64,000 nt of DNA, taken from contig RDEW01000003.1 of the NCBI GenBank assembly GCA_011109175.1, positions 1,627,546-1,691,545 of the forward strand, given 5' to 3'. Below are positions 1-11,045 of the stretch, piece after piece. The notes below the pieces were generated by a model. The model was not told the origin of the DNA, did not search any database, and saw only the letters and a program-made list of their open reading frames with translations. This DNA comes from Dicyema japonicum. Lineage: Eukaryota > Dicyemida > Rhombozoa > Dicyemidae. Within the stretch, counting starts at the first letter, position 1. Each line of letters opens with the position of its first letter. The position numbers and the translations under genes are program-made.

Positions 1-15
1 AAAAAAAAAAAAAAA

Positions 16-530
16 TCTACTGAATACATAATTAACTTGATAGATGAGGCAACATCACATATGAAAAATATCAAAATTACAATTGTGTTCTAGATTTTAT
101 ATTATTGAAACTGCTATCAATGTTTTTTCATAGTACTTTCATCAAACTCGCAAATGTGAACAATCGCAAAGACAATTAAAGTCAAAAACTGAATAATTGT
201 TAAAACTGATAAAAAACGAAGAATCCTGATAATTGATAAACAACGACAGAGGAATTATATCTAAAACTAAAACTTAATAAATATAATACAATGGTTACTA
301 TCTGGAGAATGCCCTGAGGTGACTTAAATCTAGCCATTTTTATTCCCATGTTATATAAGGAAGAATTTTAATTAGAATAATTTTATAATTAAATTAATTA
401 TTTAAAAAAAATATTTTTATAAAGATATTAAATTTATAGAGTTTTTCATTTTTAACGTGCAACGTGAGTTCGATTCGGTGGACTTAATAGCAGCGTGGCG
501 TCATGGGGTTCACTTGTTGTTGTGGTATGT
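16..530 (+). repeat. Dispersed repeat, copy 1, ending in a LINE 5' end
   Basis: After a 15-base A run at the window edge, this stretch matches 10085-10610 along its length with scattered substitutions. Both copies run into the same end: a tRNA B-box-like GAGTTCGATTCGG, then AGCGTGGCGTCATGG, which is also the start of the endonuclease ORF of the minus-strand LINE at 2815-4012. Here the LINE part stops after about 10 codons. The 500-bp portion could be a long 5' UTR of a LINE subfamily or an unrelated repeat duplicated together with it; the minus-strand LINE lacks it. Confidence 0.7.
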
Positions 531-609
531 AAATATTTATTAACGTTCATGTTTTTGAAACACCTTGGTTTCTTATACTTTCCGATCATCAATGGAGTTC
601 TTTTATCCA

Positions 610-1035
610 GTCATATTTGCACAAAGCATTAATGAAAATTTGAAGATTAGCTAAAAAAAATTTAAACCGATCTTCAAGTAATTTCTGTCCTGATCTGCGT
701 CTCCTTTATACACTTTTTGAAGGAATATTTTTGTAAAACACACCGATTTCGTCAGCATTATAAACATTTTCGGCAACATATTCATTTATTTTTGAGGAGA
801 TAATTTTTTTAAAGTCTTCAATTTCTATTTTAAGCTCATCCGCAGTATATCCCAATTCACCATGATTCGTAATTTTACATTGTGCCTTTTTTAAACTTTT
901 CCAGTCATCCTTTACTTGAATTGAATTTAGAGAGTCTATTTAGTGCAGCAAATTCAGTTGCTTTCGATAAAATTATCTCATCATTGAGGCAAACTCCAAT
1001 TGATTCCATGTAATCCATCCAGGTAATGATTTCAA
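610..1035 (-). pseudogene. pogo/Tigger-like transposase fragment
   Basis: Read on the minus strand, this encodes remnants of a pogo-type transposase. A CENP-B-type helix-turn-helix stretch (KFNSSKG near 930-950) is followed by a spacer and then the start of the DDE catalytic domain with VYNADEIGVFY at about 745-775, where D is the first catalytic aspartate of the family. A frameshift follows within about 10 codons and the remaining catalytic residues are missing. It abuts the hAT relic at 1036, so one element probably inserted in or beside the other. It is non-functional. Confidence 0.65.
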
Positions 1036-1804
1036 TATCAATTGGCTTTAATATAATTCATAGTTTTAATTATGACATTCATGACATTTTTCAAATTGTC
1101 AGGCATGGTTTTCATCATCAATGCATGATCATGCAATGCACACCAATAGCTTTCGGGGATTTTTCCTTGACTAAAGTTTGAATTCCGGAACGGCAACCAT
1201 ACACTACTGGTCTGTGCACACACCAATTAAATTATTCCAATTGATGCCATGCACTTCAAAAAATCTGTCAAGGTTATCAAATATATCCCTGACGGTTGTA
1301 TAAGTGCTGAGAGCTTCACAAAACAAGAATTGATCTTCAAAGTGCTTGTCATGTATATAACGAACATATACGCACAATTGAGATAAGTTGGCGATATCCG
1401 TGCTTTCATCAATTTGGATAGCAAAAAATTGGAACATTGAATTTTTATTCTTCGCGATTACAATGGACAAAATATTCTCGGCGAGATCATTTATTCTTCT
1501 ACTAACAGTATATCATTGGAAAGTGAGATATGCTTCAGAATATGAAATTCAGAACTTCCTAAAAGCTTTCAAACCGGATGAAATATTTTGGGACAAAATT
1601 CAGATCAAATATGGAATTGATCAATCTTTGGGCTTTGAATTTGGAAAAATCAACATCCTTTTGTGTTGAACTAGGATGTTTGGCTTATATGTGCCTCTTA
1701 AACTTGCTGGATTAAGTGAAGTAGAGGCCAAAACCTCAGAACACAGTACACACTGTGGTTTCAATTTACCTTCAGAAGTCATCAGAGTGAATTCATATTT
1801 GATA
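1036..1804 (-). pseudogene. hAT transposase pseudogene (BED finger, ZBED5/FAM200-like)
   Basis: Minus-strand fragments match the family of BED-finger hAT transposases domesticated in vertebrates as ZBED5/FAM200. In order: a BED-type finger start with KPQCVLCSEVLAS (about 1725-1765), the catalytic-domain start IQIDESTDIANLSQL (about 1375-1420) followed by FLFCEAL, GVCTD near 1205, and a later block with ALHDHALMMKTMP. Frames change between blocks and the C-terminal dimerisation domain is absent. The upstream side is cut at 1805 by the pogo-like insertion at 1807-2431. A second, independent copy lies at 35527-36610. Confidence 0.75.
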
Positions 1805-1806
1805 TA

Positions 1807-2431
1807 CAGCAAACCTCTCGAATCCGCCAAATTTACGACCTGGGAAATTACGGCGGATTCGAGAGGCAAATTTGAACGTTTATAAATTAATAAAATGCAC
1901 TTTTTAATTTTAATAACTAAATAAAAATGAAAACATTAATTTCTTTTAAAATAATCAGTTATTCTTGTTTTAATGTTCGTTTTTATGTTTTTACTAACAT
2001 CATCAAACAGATTGAAGACATTTAAGTTAACTTCATCCTTCTGTTTAAAGTACTTCCTCAATGGATAGACAGCATTTGTTGCATCATAGTCTAAAACGAC
2101 TTGTTATTCTTTTGTTCTCCATCATTAATGCATTCTTTGTCTTATCGTCATTTTCATCCAAATTTTCCAGGGTCTCTTCATTCTCTGTATACTCATAGAG
2201 AAGAAACTCATCTTCTGGAATTGGATCATTTATTTGCAGCCTTGACACGAATTCTTGATAAGTTCAGGCGGAAACTCGTCATTAATTTCTTCAATAAAAT
2301 CTTCTGTCCATGTAGCATGTCGAAAACAGTTTATAATTGTTGTACTATACAGCTTTTTCCATGCTTGATAGTTATAAATTATAGCATCCTTAAGGATTAT
2401 TTCTTTACGGCGGATTCGAGAGGTTTTACTG
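1807..2431 (-). mobile_element. Non-autonomous pogo-like DNA transposon with TIRs and TA duplication
   Basis: The left end CAGCAAACCTCTCGAATCCGCC and the right end, read inward, CAGTAAAACCTCTCGAATCC, form terminal inverted repeats. TA dinucleotides flank at 1805-1806 and 2432-2433, the target duplication expected of Tc1/mariner/pogo elements. A third copy of the TIR core lies inside at 1848-1865, making a left-end hairpin. Inside, the minus strand from about 2400 to 2220 encodes a pogo transposase C-terminus (TIINCFRHATW, then DFIEEINDEFPPEL), so this is an internally deleted derivative. It interrupts the hAT relic. Confidence 0.75.
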
Positions 2432-2814
2432 TATGTTATTCATTGAATAATAAATTTTTTTTTTATTCATAATTTTTATTTTGGCTTTATAAATTTAAAC
2501 AATAGAAGTCAGGTAGTTGCCGCCCTCACCGCGTGGCTGTTCCCTCTCAAAATTGCGAGCGAAATTCGCTCAAATAGCCAGCGGCGTTCGCGGAGATCTC
2601 CAGTGCATGAGGTGATCCGGTTTCCAAGACGTCCGAAAAACTCGAGTGTAGAGGGGGAGTAGTATCCGGAAGTCTCCATAGCAAGGGGAACAAATTTGAC
2701 ATCATCGGGAAGGTCGACGTATTTATACGTAATAATAAATTAAAATTAAATTGAAGTATTCGAACAGGACAATCCTACAAAGATAAAATTGAGAACGTTC
2801 TTTTTAAAATTCAA

Positions 2815-4012
2815 TTAAAAAATAATTTTAAAAATATAATATAAAAGTAGACTAATATAAATTACTAAAGATTGCTCCGGGGTCCTTTTGGACGCGGACC
2901 CAGGTTTGAGAAACACTGATATAAAGCGATATGATTGCATTTCGATTTTCTTCAAGGCATCCCGTTTCTTGATAAGTTCCGGGATGCCCGAAGATAGTTT
3001 CGGATTGAATTTTCTGTAAGAGGATATTGGGATTAACATTCTGTCTGAAGTTAACAGTGAAGTCTTCCACAACGAGTTTGGATAGACAATTATCCACATA
3101 CGTGCTGAATCCAAACTAATTTCCCATCGAATAGTTTTTGAACTTTGTAAAACATTTTGGCAGACAGATAGATCTTTTCAGTTTCAACACAATTGGGTTA
3201 TGGTCGCTTGTAAAACTATAACGAACATCCCATGTAAGGTATCCAGCAAGGGAGGGAGTGCATAATGATAAGTTCGGGGAAGTTGGGATATCCCCTTTCG
3301 GATTGGGGTCCTCGTATGGGAATCCGGATTATTGAAAATAATTAATTCGTCGAGTATAGATGGAATGTAATCTCCGCGATTGTCGGCTGATTGTGTCCGG
3401 AGCCAGAACGGATGTTTGCCATTTAAATCTCGCATAGTAGCAGATCCTTTAGTCCACACAATCTCAATAGGTTGGGGATGTAGGAAGTAGTACATGACCC
3501 CTGAGGCGGGATATATACATTACACAGTGTAAAACATCTCGTTGGAGAAAAGGAAACTTTAATAGAAATCTGTTCCAGAATAAGATTTCCTTCGCAGAGA
3601 GAAGGGGTGACATTAGTAAATTTAAGTCCATCCTTAACGATAGTCAATAGACCTCCTCTAAGACTTCTTGTTCAATTTCTGCGAAGTACACAATATCCAG
3701 AAAAACAAGGTGTTGGGAACTTTATAGAGAGCTTCGATCCTTGAATGATGGCAATGTCCACTTTCAAATGGGTAATTCGAAACTTTATTGCGGATTCCAT
3801 TTACATTTAATTGTAGAATAATCAGTGTGCAGTTGGGTCCCGGATTAGGTTCTACATCACCAGACATAAGTAGTAAAGAAAAAACGGGGGAATTGGTAGG
3901 CCACCTTTCTGAAGATCGCAGAATGGTGGGGAAAGTCGAACTGCTCTCTTCCATGCAGAACTTGTACTGAGCGCCACCACAACAACAGATGAACCCCATG
4001 ACGCCACGCTAC
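2815..4012 (-). mobile_element. LINE 5' half: 2A peptide plus APE-type endonuclease
   Basis: The ORF starts at 3999 (MGFICCCGG), only 13 bases from the element's apparent 5' end (GTAGCGTGGCGTC). A serine-rich leader of about 40 residues ends in LLLMSGDVEPNPGP (residues 42-55, about 3835-3876), a textbook 2A motif. It is followed at once by the start of an apurinic-like endonuclease (IILQLNVNGIRNK). Further endonuclease blocks continue in other frames at 3647-3423 and 3495-3184 (DLNGKHPFW; NNPDSHTRTP). The part from 3114 down to 2815 looks like the linker toward the missing reverse transcriptase. Several frameshifts make it inactive. It is closest in layout to CR1-clade elements. Confidence 0.8.
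3835..3876 (-). other. 2A ribosome-skipping peptide coding sequence
   Basis: LLLMSGDVEPNPGP is encoded at residues 42-55 of the ORF starting at 3999. It fits the 2A consensus D(V/I)ExNPG/P with the usual leucine-rich upstream context. In known 2A peptides the ribosome skips the bond between the last Gly and Pro, so the leader would be released and the endonuclease/RT protein made separately. 2A sequences at this position are known from some sea-urchin and other metazoan APE-type LINEs. Confidence 0.85.
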
Positions 4013-4099
4013 CAACTTTTTTTCTCAAAATGATTGCTTATTTCATCTCAACTCCGAGTTATGCAAACTCAGAGAATCCAAATGTTTCCTGAATGTCAT

Positions 4100-4480
4100 A
4101 TATCTCGACCATATCATAAGCATTTGACAGAGTTAACCACAGAGCCATAATCGATCAGTTATCTCGGACGGGAAGCCCAGAGGAACTAGTGAATTGGGTG
4201 AAAGTGTACCTAGAAGGAAGAAAATCCTATGTTATATGCGGACGCTATTTTTCAAATAAGGATCAATTTTGAGCCCTATATTGTTTAATGTTCTAATAGC
4301 CGGTTTCCCGTTTTCGACTACACCAAGTACACTGATATACACAGACGATGTGCTACTGTCTGATGTGTCGAGATCGAGCATGATCCTAGAGAGGAGACTC
4401 AATGTGTACATGGAAGAGATAAAAGACTGGTGCGGTCTTCATGGGTTAAAACTGTCAGAAAAAAATCTACTGCAATGAGG
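4100..4480 (+). pseudogene. LINE reverse transcriptase fragment
   Basis: Plus-strand pieces of a reverse transcriptase palm: HRAIIDQLSRTGSPEEL and YLEGRKSYVICG near 4140-4240, then LSPILFNVLIAGFPF and LIYTDDVLLSD near 4269-4360, where YTDD replaces the usual YADD/FADD. Stops and frame changes interrupt it. It belongs to a lineage different from the YADD LINEs at 5.8-7.06 kb and 37.4-38.8 kb. Confidence 0.65.
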
Positions 4481-5039
4481 TTCTTCGGTCGGAATGGTAA
4501 AGGAAATCAGAAAGAGTCAACATTGTGAGTTCCTGAAGTATCAATTCAAATCCAAAATTTTAAACTCTGATTGATAGAAGATTTAATAGACCTCAAAAAT
4601 AATACATGTTATAAAATTAACCTTCAAAATACCTCAATTTATCAGTTTTGGAAGAATTCGAAGATTAAAGAATAGTTTCCAAAATTGTGTATTTGATCTC
4701 ACAGATAATCTTGTACTTTCCAACTTTATATCTTGTTGAAAAAAGATACATCTCACTTGATTATTTATTAAGAAGCGAGCGAAATAAATTAAATTATGAA
4801 ATGATATTCGAAATTTTTGTATGTGCGGAGATATCTCAAAATGGAAGGCGGTTAAAGAATTATTGAGAACCACTGTGTTATAACATCATCAATAAATTGT
4901 TTTCATTAAAAAATTTATTAATGAATATAAACATTACCAATAAGTAACACTGCAATATAAATAGTTTAACTGCTGTACAATTACCCAGATGGTATACTGT
5001 TTATTCCACACTTCCGGCCCCATGGGACCATAGACAGTG

Positions 5040-5470
5040 GAATCTTTGAATCTACTTGGGAGTCAAATTTCTGCACGTTTGTCGCTGGCTAATCGAATTA
5101 TTTTCTTTCGCTATTTTGAAAGGGGTTTGCTTCATTCCTATATTAGACAGGAATTAAGAAACTGCAAAAAATTGACTTCTACCTTTTATGCAGGTTCATC
5201 CGCTTTTGAAGAGAGATGGAGAAGTAAGTCACTCTCTTCCATTTTCATCGCACGTCATACAGTCTCGGACATCACTTAATTCACAGGTGGAAGATTTTCA
5301 TAACAGTAATCTTCACCAGTGGAGTTGGACAGAGAAAAGTAGGAAGATCCCTTTCAAAAACTGTGTCATGTCAGAAAGGACTCATCACCTCATGGGTGGG
5401 ATTTTTGACAGAAACTCTTAGCTATTTAGATAGTCACTCTTGCTCTATTATTAGTTAGTTAAGTAACCCC
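5040..5470 (+). repeat. LINE-related repeat shared with 27420-27600
   Basis: The segment from about 5165 to 5345 (a phrase like GAAGAGAGATGGAGAAGTA, then CATCACTT and AGTAATCTTCA) reappears diverged at 27420-27600. The second location lies downstream of an RTE-like endonuclease, so both may be parts of the same retroelement. No intact ORF is present. Confidence 0.5.
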
Positions 5471-5479
5471 AGCCTCACT

Positions 5480-5740
5480 AACTTGTAGGAGGCCAGCAGC
5501 TATTAAGTAGGACGCAGATGTTATCGCTCCCATAGATCGGTCAGTTCCGGCATTGTGGAGAAATGTGCCAATTCATGAAATTGAAATAGGTGATTTGTTG
5601 TCAGAACGTTGAGGTTGCAAAAGGGGCAGAGTAGATCATAAGTTGGTAGATATGGGTGGTGCCCACATCGTAGACGAGCCAGGTTTACTCGCACGTCCCT
5701 TGAAATAGAGGATTCTGATTGGTCTATTGGAGGAGGGGTC
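5480..5740 (-). pseudogene. LINE C-terminal fragment with zinc-knuckle motif
   Basis: On the minus strand this reads RRCGHHPYLPTYDLLCPFC followed by NLNVLTTNHLFQFHEL. That is the basic GHHP block plus CPxC zinc-knuckle pattern found at the C-terminus of several non-LTR retrotransposon ORF2 proteins. A related block (RFGHHVDLRSYLYRI) is present at 46440-46790. Only the tail of the protein remains. Confidence 0.55.
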
Positions 5741-5789
5741 GTTGTAATATTTTATTGTCTCCGAGTCTTCGGATGCTTCTCGTAGAAAC

Positions 5790-7057
5790 AAAATCGAGTA
5801 TCTGGAAGCAAGCCAACATCCGACCTATACTGAAACCTGGGAAACCTAAGGAAGATCCAGCATCATTTAGACCTGTGTCATTGTTATGTTCCATATCGAA
5901 AATTCTGGAAAGGCTTGAGAATCAAGGCTTTCTTACCAGAAAAGGATTTTCAACACGGATTCAAGAGCGATTGTTCTACATCAACGTACCTACAGAAATT
6001 AACCGACTTCATTAGAGATGGTTTTTCAAACAAACTAAGGCATTTGAAGACAGTCTTATGTTCCATTGATATTAACAAGGCTCTTGATTCTAGTTCGAGA
6101 AAAATATTATTAAAGAAAATTTTCCAGTCGGAGATCCTTGGGAAGCTTTAACTTTGGATAACAAATTTCTTAAGTGGACGAAGGGACGTGTATGTCTCGG
6201 AGACTGAAATCAGTCTCGCGTTTTCTCCCAAGCGCTGTCCCCCAAGGATCTCCTTTATCCTTCGCTTTATTCGATTTATACCTGGTCGACCTCCCGACAC
6301 CGGAATCCAACAACGATGTTCTACTCTCATATGCGGACGACATTGTTTTGGCCTCGCGTGATCGGGATATCCAAAATGCTACAGAAAGATTACAAATTAA
6401 CCTGGACCGACTCAACGCCTGGGTAATGAAGAACCGACTCACGATAAATTCCAGAAAGTCGGTCACGTCTATGTTTACTTCGGACAAAAGGTTGGGGAAG
6501 ATGACTGTCAAGTTAAAATTGGACAACATTGAAATCCCCTTCACCAAATGTCAGAAGATCCTGGGCGTGACACTGGATACACACTATGTTTGTCACCACA
6601 CGTGGCAGACATTGTTCTGAAGTGCGAGAAGAGGATCAATGTATTAAAATGTTTATCTGGAATATGGAAGACAGGTACCCACCCAGTCTTGATGAACATT
6701 TACAAGCAATACATCGAACCATGCTTCTCGTACGCGTGTGCTTCGTGGGGACCTTCATTATCATGGACGAACACTAAGAAGATTGAGGACGTTCAAAAGA
6801 AGGCTTTCAGAATGACGAAGCGGTGGTCTTGTGAGAGACACAGAACCGGACCGACTACTTTGGAGGCCCTCATTAAACAAAACTCCGGCATGCGGGAAGG
6901 TGGCCCTGCAAATACAGTCAGCCGCCCTGCACGAGCTTTTGTGGGAACGAGGGAGGAGCACCGGGAAAAAATGAGGATTTTGGCGGAGCGCATCGGGATC
7001 ACGTGATAGTTAGTTTTGGTTTTACCGTGGTCTTGGGTGTTAAATAAATAAATAAAA
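5790..7057 (+). mobile_element. LINE family A: reverse transcriptase and 3' end, 5'-truncated
   Basis: Reverse transcriptase begins at IRPILKPGKPKEDPASFRP (about 5820). It continues with PQGSPLSFALFDLYLVDLP (about 6240) and the catalytic YADDIVLA (about 6330). C-terminal blocks follow, such as CEKRINVLKCLSGIWK and the terminal HREKMRILAERIGIT ending at 7006. The short 3' UTR has GTGGTCTTGGGTGT and ends in AAATAAATAAATAA. Frames shift near 5915-6170 and 6548, and the endonuclease is missing. Terminal pieces of the same family occur at 25545-26040, 15470-15560, 33410-33480 and 40235-40350. Confidence 0.85.
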
Positions 7058-7061
7058 GTAT

Positions 7062-9545
7062 CTGTTTCAGACGACTCCTGTCATTGGGGATGGAAGGAAT
7101 GGATGATAACATTCGAAACAGGTCACTGGTTGTCATAATAATTTTCGTTTTGTTTTGCGGCTTGCATAGGGAGTTGCAGGGATGTTCCAGACTGTAGGCT
7201 TGGGAGAGGAACTGCAGGGCTCTCATTTCCAGATGGTCTCCAATTGGAAGGATTTTTGACTCCCAATGTAGATGATCGACAGGAGTTGATCTGAGACATC
7301 CAGTAATTATCCTGAGCGCGATGTTTTGTACTTTTTGTAGTTTGTCAATAGAAGTAAGAGAGGACAAGGTTGACCAGCAAGGGCTTACATAGTTAATAGT
7401 TGTTCGGATAAATTGTTTATGATAATTAGGGCTTCTTTGCTTTGGCCAAAGGAATGGCCTGATACAGCTTTAAATATGTTGATATTGTGAGAGGCCTTTT
7501 TACATTGTTCCTCCACATGTTTAGAGAAAGTTAGTAGTTGGTCATAAATAACTCCAAGTATTTTGGGATGTTTCGTAATGGTGAGTAATTGTCCATGAAC
7601 TGTTAAAATTGGTTGAAAATTTAGTTGGCGGCGGTTGGACGTGAATACAGTGACGGTGGATTTCGATGGAGAGGGGATAGGTGGTTTGCTTCAAGCCACT
7701 CTTCAAGAGTGTTCAAGTGGATCTGAACATTTTTCGTTGCTTCATTAACGTCTGTCTTTAGAAGAAATATCAGGAATTGATTGGAATGTCGCTTAGGTGT
7801 AAGTTGAATAAGATGGGTGATAAAACGGAGCCTTGAGGAACTCCATTTGGAAGGAGTCTGTAGTGAGATAGACATGACATAATTTCAGCTCGACCAATTC
7901 TTCCAGAGAGGAAATTTGTTACCCAATTCTGAAAACTTGGAGGAATTCCAGATACAAGAATGTTTGTTACTTAGCTTTCGCCTTGATGTTCGATCGAACG
8001 CTTTGGTTAGGTCGATCGATGCAAGGATAGTCCGTTTGGGAGAATTATAATTGGTTAAAACCATCAGCGATATATTGAGATAGGGTAGAGAGACGTGATA
8101 ATGTTGAGTATTGTGAACGAAAGCCATGTTGAAAATCAGGGAAGATACTTCGATATTAGTTTCAGTACAACACGTTCAACAATTTTCGATACTACAGATA
8201 GTAGTTAAATTGATCTGGAAGATCCCGGATCCGAAGGATCTTTCTTGGTCTTCTGGATTGGGATTATTTTGGATTTTTTCCATAGTGAAGGATTTCTGCA
8301 GGTGTTGATGGACACATAAATTATGTCTGCCTGATGAGTGAAATCACGCGGTGTTTGATTATTGTCAATACTGGTGGCGTGGATTGTCTACATTTTATTT
8401 TGTTTCGACTGAATTTCACGTAAAGTACCCCAAAAATCCTTTAGTTTTGTTCGGTGGTTAATTTTTGATGAAATTGTTCCAACGGTCAAATTTCCTCTTG
8501 TTGATTAATTCTGTAATTTCGCTATTAAGGTTGGATAGTTCGGCCGTATAAATTCTTGATTTCTTGAGTCGACGTCTTGTATGAATCTTTTCAATAATTT
8601 CCTTAGTGAAATTGGGATTATAGTCTGCAATGAGTCCTCTTGGAATGTATTTCTTGTCGGCACTGAGGATGAACTCATTAAAAAATTTCACTGCGGTGTC
8701 AAGCGAATTTGAAATTCTCAACGGAAAAGTCGGATAGAAATATTTCTGTTTCGTCTCTGAATGAATCCCATTTTGCACGTTTGTAATTCGTATAGTTTTC
8801 CAATGCCTAACAATAGGCGAGAGTAGTTCGATTGACAGTAGAATTGGATTATGGTCCGAGTGTAGGTCATATAATTCTCCAAGATATCGCCGAAGATAGT
8901 GATGGAGAACATAGTGTGAGGTCAGGTGATGTACTAGAGTGTCCAGGTCTGGAAGCTGTTCGAGTGTGTGATTTCCTGTCATTGAGGATAACTAATTGTT
9001 CTAGTTGAGAGAGGACCTGAAACCCCCTCTCATTACTCTTTTGGCCGATTAGCCAGAGAGGATCTTTTGCATTTAGGTCTCCGCAGATTATCACATTTTC
9101 AATCTTTTGCAATTCGGTTATTTTTAGGGAGTAATGTTTCATACTGGGACTTGGTGGAGGGATGTAAATATTACAAACGTATACCTTGTGTGGTTTATTT
9201 TCACCAAGACGGAAGTAAGTTCGATGTGATCGTCATCTTCAAACAGAGCTTGTGTCTGAGCGGAAGTATCGGAGAATGGAATAGATTTGTGTATGAGTAT
9301 GAGAACACCGCCTCCTCTGTTTGAATTCTGTCGATCACGGCGGACAATTGAGTAGTCTTTGTAGTGTGGAAGCGCTGACTTTTTATAGTTTCGTTTTCCT
9401 GTATCACAGCAATATCAATTTTGTAGAAGTTAGAAATGCAAAAAGTTCATTTGATTTCTATGAGGCCGTTTATGTTGAATTGCATGATATTAAGGAATTC
9501 CCGTTCTTGGGGCCAGGGGTTCTGTTCGATTCCCCAGAAAAGATT
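7062..9545 (-). mobile_element. LINE, near complete endonuclease plus reverse transcriptase, degraded
   Basis: On the minus strand the element runs from about 9545 down to 7062. It starts with a decayed 2A-like sequence (GIEQNPWP at 9509-9533) followed by an endonuclease start (LNIMQFNINGL). More endonuclease follows (VIICGDLNAKDPLW near 9090; NDRKSHTRTAS near 8990), then a linker, reverse transcriptase blocks (ASIDLTKAFDRTSRRKL near 8000) and a C-terminus at 7367-6999. Many frame changes. It meets LINE family A tail to tail at 7057/7062. It is the longest LINE in the window and the second with a 2A-like leader. Confidence 0.75.
9509..9533 (-). other. Decayed 2A-like motif before the LINE endonuclease
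   Basis: In the frame that leads into the endonuclease start LNIMQFNINGL, the residues are GIEQNPWP. The 2A consensus is D(V/I)ExNPGP. Ile, Glu, Asn and both prolines are kept; Asp became Gly and the essential Gly became Trp. The position, immediately ahead of the endonuclease, is the same as the clear 2A in the LINE at 2815-4012. Confidence 0.5.
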
Positions 9546-10084
9546 AGGAGTAGCCAATCCGATCTTTGGGAGCAAAGCAAAGCGCCCGCTCAATAGCCGC
9601 CATCATCTAGTCCGACTTCCCAGAGGATCTGTTGACAGAGAAACTCGTAGCTATCCTGATAATCACTCTTAGCTCTATTATCACGATTGACTATCCAGGA
9701 ACTTGGAAATTAGGTCAATATGATATTATTAATTTAATTTTTAAAGCTAGACAAACGAACAAAAATTTATTAACAATAAAATATTATTTATTAACTATGA
9801 GGGAGAGCGGCTGCTGACATCACGGAGTAAGCGTTTCCGCGAATAACAGCGATACCAATTCTTTGCCTCAGCCAGACCGCTTCCCCGCACGTCGTGCTAG
9901 ACAACTGAAAATATCCATTAAAATTAATTAAGAATCATTAATTACTGACTACTTCTCGATTAATGATGACTAAATCTCGAATCATCAAACCACTCAAGGA
10001 TCCAATTAAAACAGTTACAACCGTTACTGATACCTAAAAATAAATAATTAAATTACTGTAATAAATATTATAAATCCATCTTAT

Positions 10085-10860
10085 AATCTATTGAAAGCAT
10101 AATTAACGTGATAGATGAGACAACATCACATACAAAGAATATCAAAATTACAACTGTTTTCTAAATTTTATATTATTAAAACTCCTATCAATGTTTTTTT
10201 CATCGTTATTTCATCAAACTCGATGATGTGAACAATCGCAAGACAATTAAAGTCAAAAACTGAATAATTGTTAAAACTGAAGAAAACGAAAAATCCTGAT
10301 AACTGATAAACAATGACAGAGGAATTATATCTACACCCTAAAACTTAATAAATATAATACAATGGTTACTATCAGGAGAATCCCCTGAGGTGACTTAAAT
10401 TTAGCCAGTTTTATTCCCATGTTATATAAGGAAGAATTTTAATTAGAATAATTAGAATAATTTTATAATTAAGTTAATTATTAAAAAAATATTTTTATAA
10501 AGATATTAAATTTATAGGGTTCTACATTTTTAACGTGCAACGTGAGTTCGATTCGGTGGACATAATAGCAGCGTGACGTCATGGGATTCACCTGTTGTTA
10601 TGGTGGTGCTCAGTGCAAGTTCTGCATTGAAGAGAGCCGTTCGACTTTCCTTACCATTCTGCGATCTTCAGAAAGGGTGGCCTACAATCGCGGAGATTAC
10701 ATCCCATCTATACTCGACGAATTAATTATTCTCAATAATCCGGATTCTCATACGAGGACCCCAATCCGAAAAGGGATAGCCCAACTTTCCCGGACTTATC
10801 ATTATGTATTCCCATCCTTGGATACCTTACAAAAAATTCTGGTAGCAAGGCCGATATGGT
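10085..10860 (+). repeat. Dispersed repeat, copy 2, with internally deleted LINE endonuclease ORF
   Basis: 10085-10580 matches 16-480. The ORF starting at 10581 (MGFTCCYGG) repeats the leader of the LINE at 3999, but after residue 32 (LRSSER) it jumps to a late endonuclease block (NRGDYIPSILDELI, then NNPDSHTRTPIRKG). The 2A motif and most of the endonuclease, several hundred bases, are deleted, yet the frame stays open for 106 codons. Neither the catalytic core nor an RT is present. Confidence 0.7.
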
Positions 10861-10929
10861 CGGTTATTATTAACAACATACGTGGATTTTCTGATAAATG
10901 ATCTTTCAATTTTGCGATGAAACCAGGAT

Positions 10930-11045
10930 CTTGCGATGGAGCCACTTTTTTGTTCAGAATTTCGAGTTGCCGAAGTTTCACGAGCCCCTTACCAAGTCCA
11001 TGTTTACAGGAAGAAGACATGGACTTTCATCCACCATGAGGGTAA
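10930..11045 (-). repeat. Fragment of a tRNA-like SINE family (copy of 50985-51270)
   Basis: The stretch CCATGTTTACAGGAAGAAG followed by ACATGGACTTTCATCCACCATGAGG is a diverged minus-orientation copy of sequence at 51030-51090, and also matches 48230-48310. The three loci define a small dispersed family whose fullest copy is at 50985-51270. Confidence 0.5.

Noticed and set aside
1-15. Poly(A) tail of a retroposed gene
   Set aside because: Only 15 bases at the window edge are visible; nothing upstream can be seen, so no claim is made.
5719-9672. A functional LINE spanning both strands
   Set aside because: The two elements meet tail to tail and each has several frameshifts; no single intact ORF2 exists.
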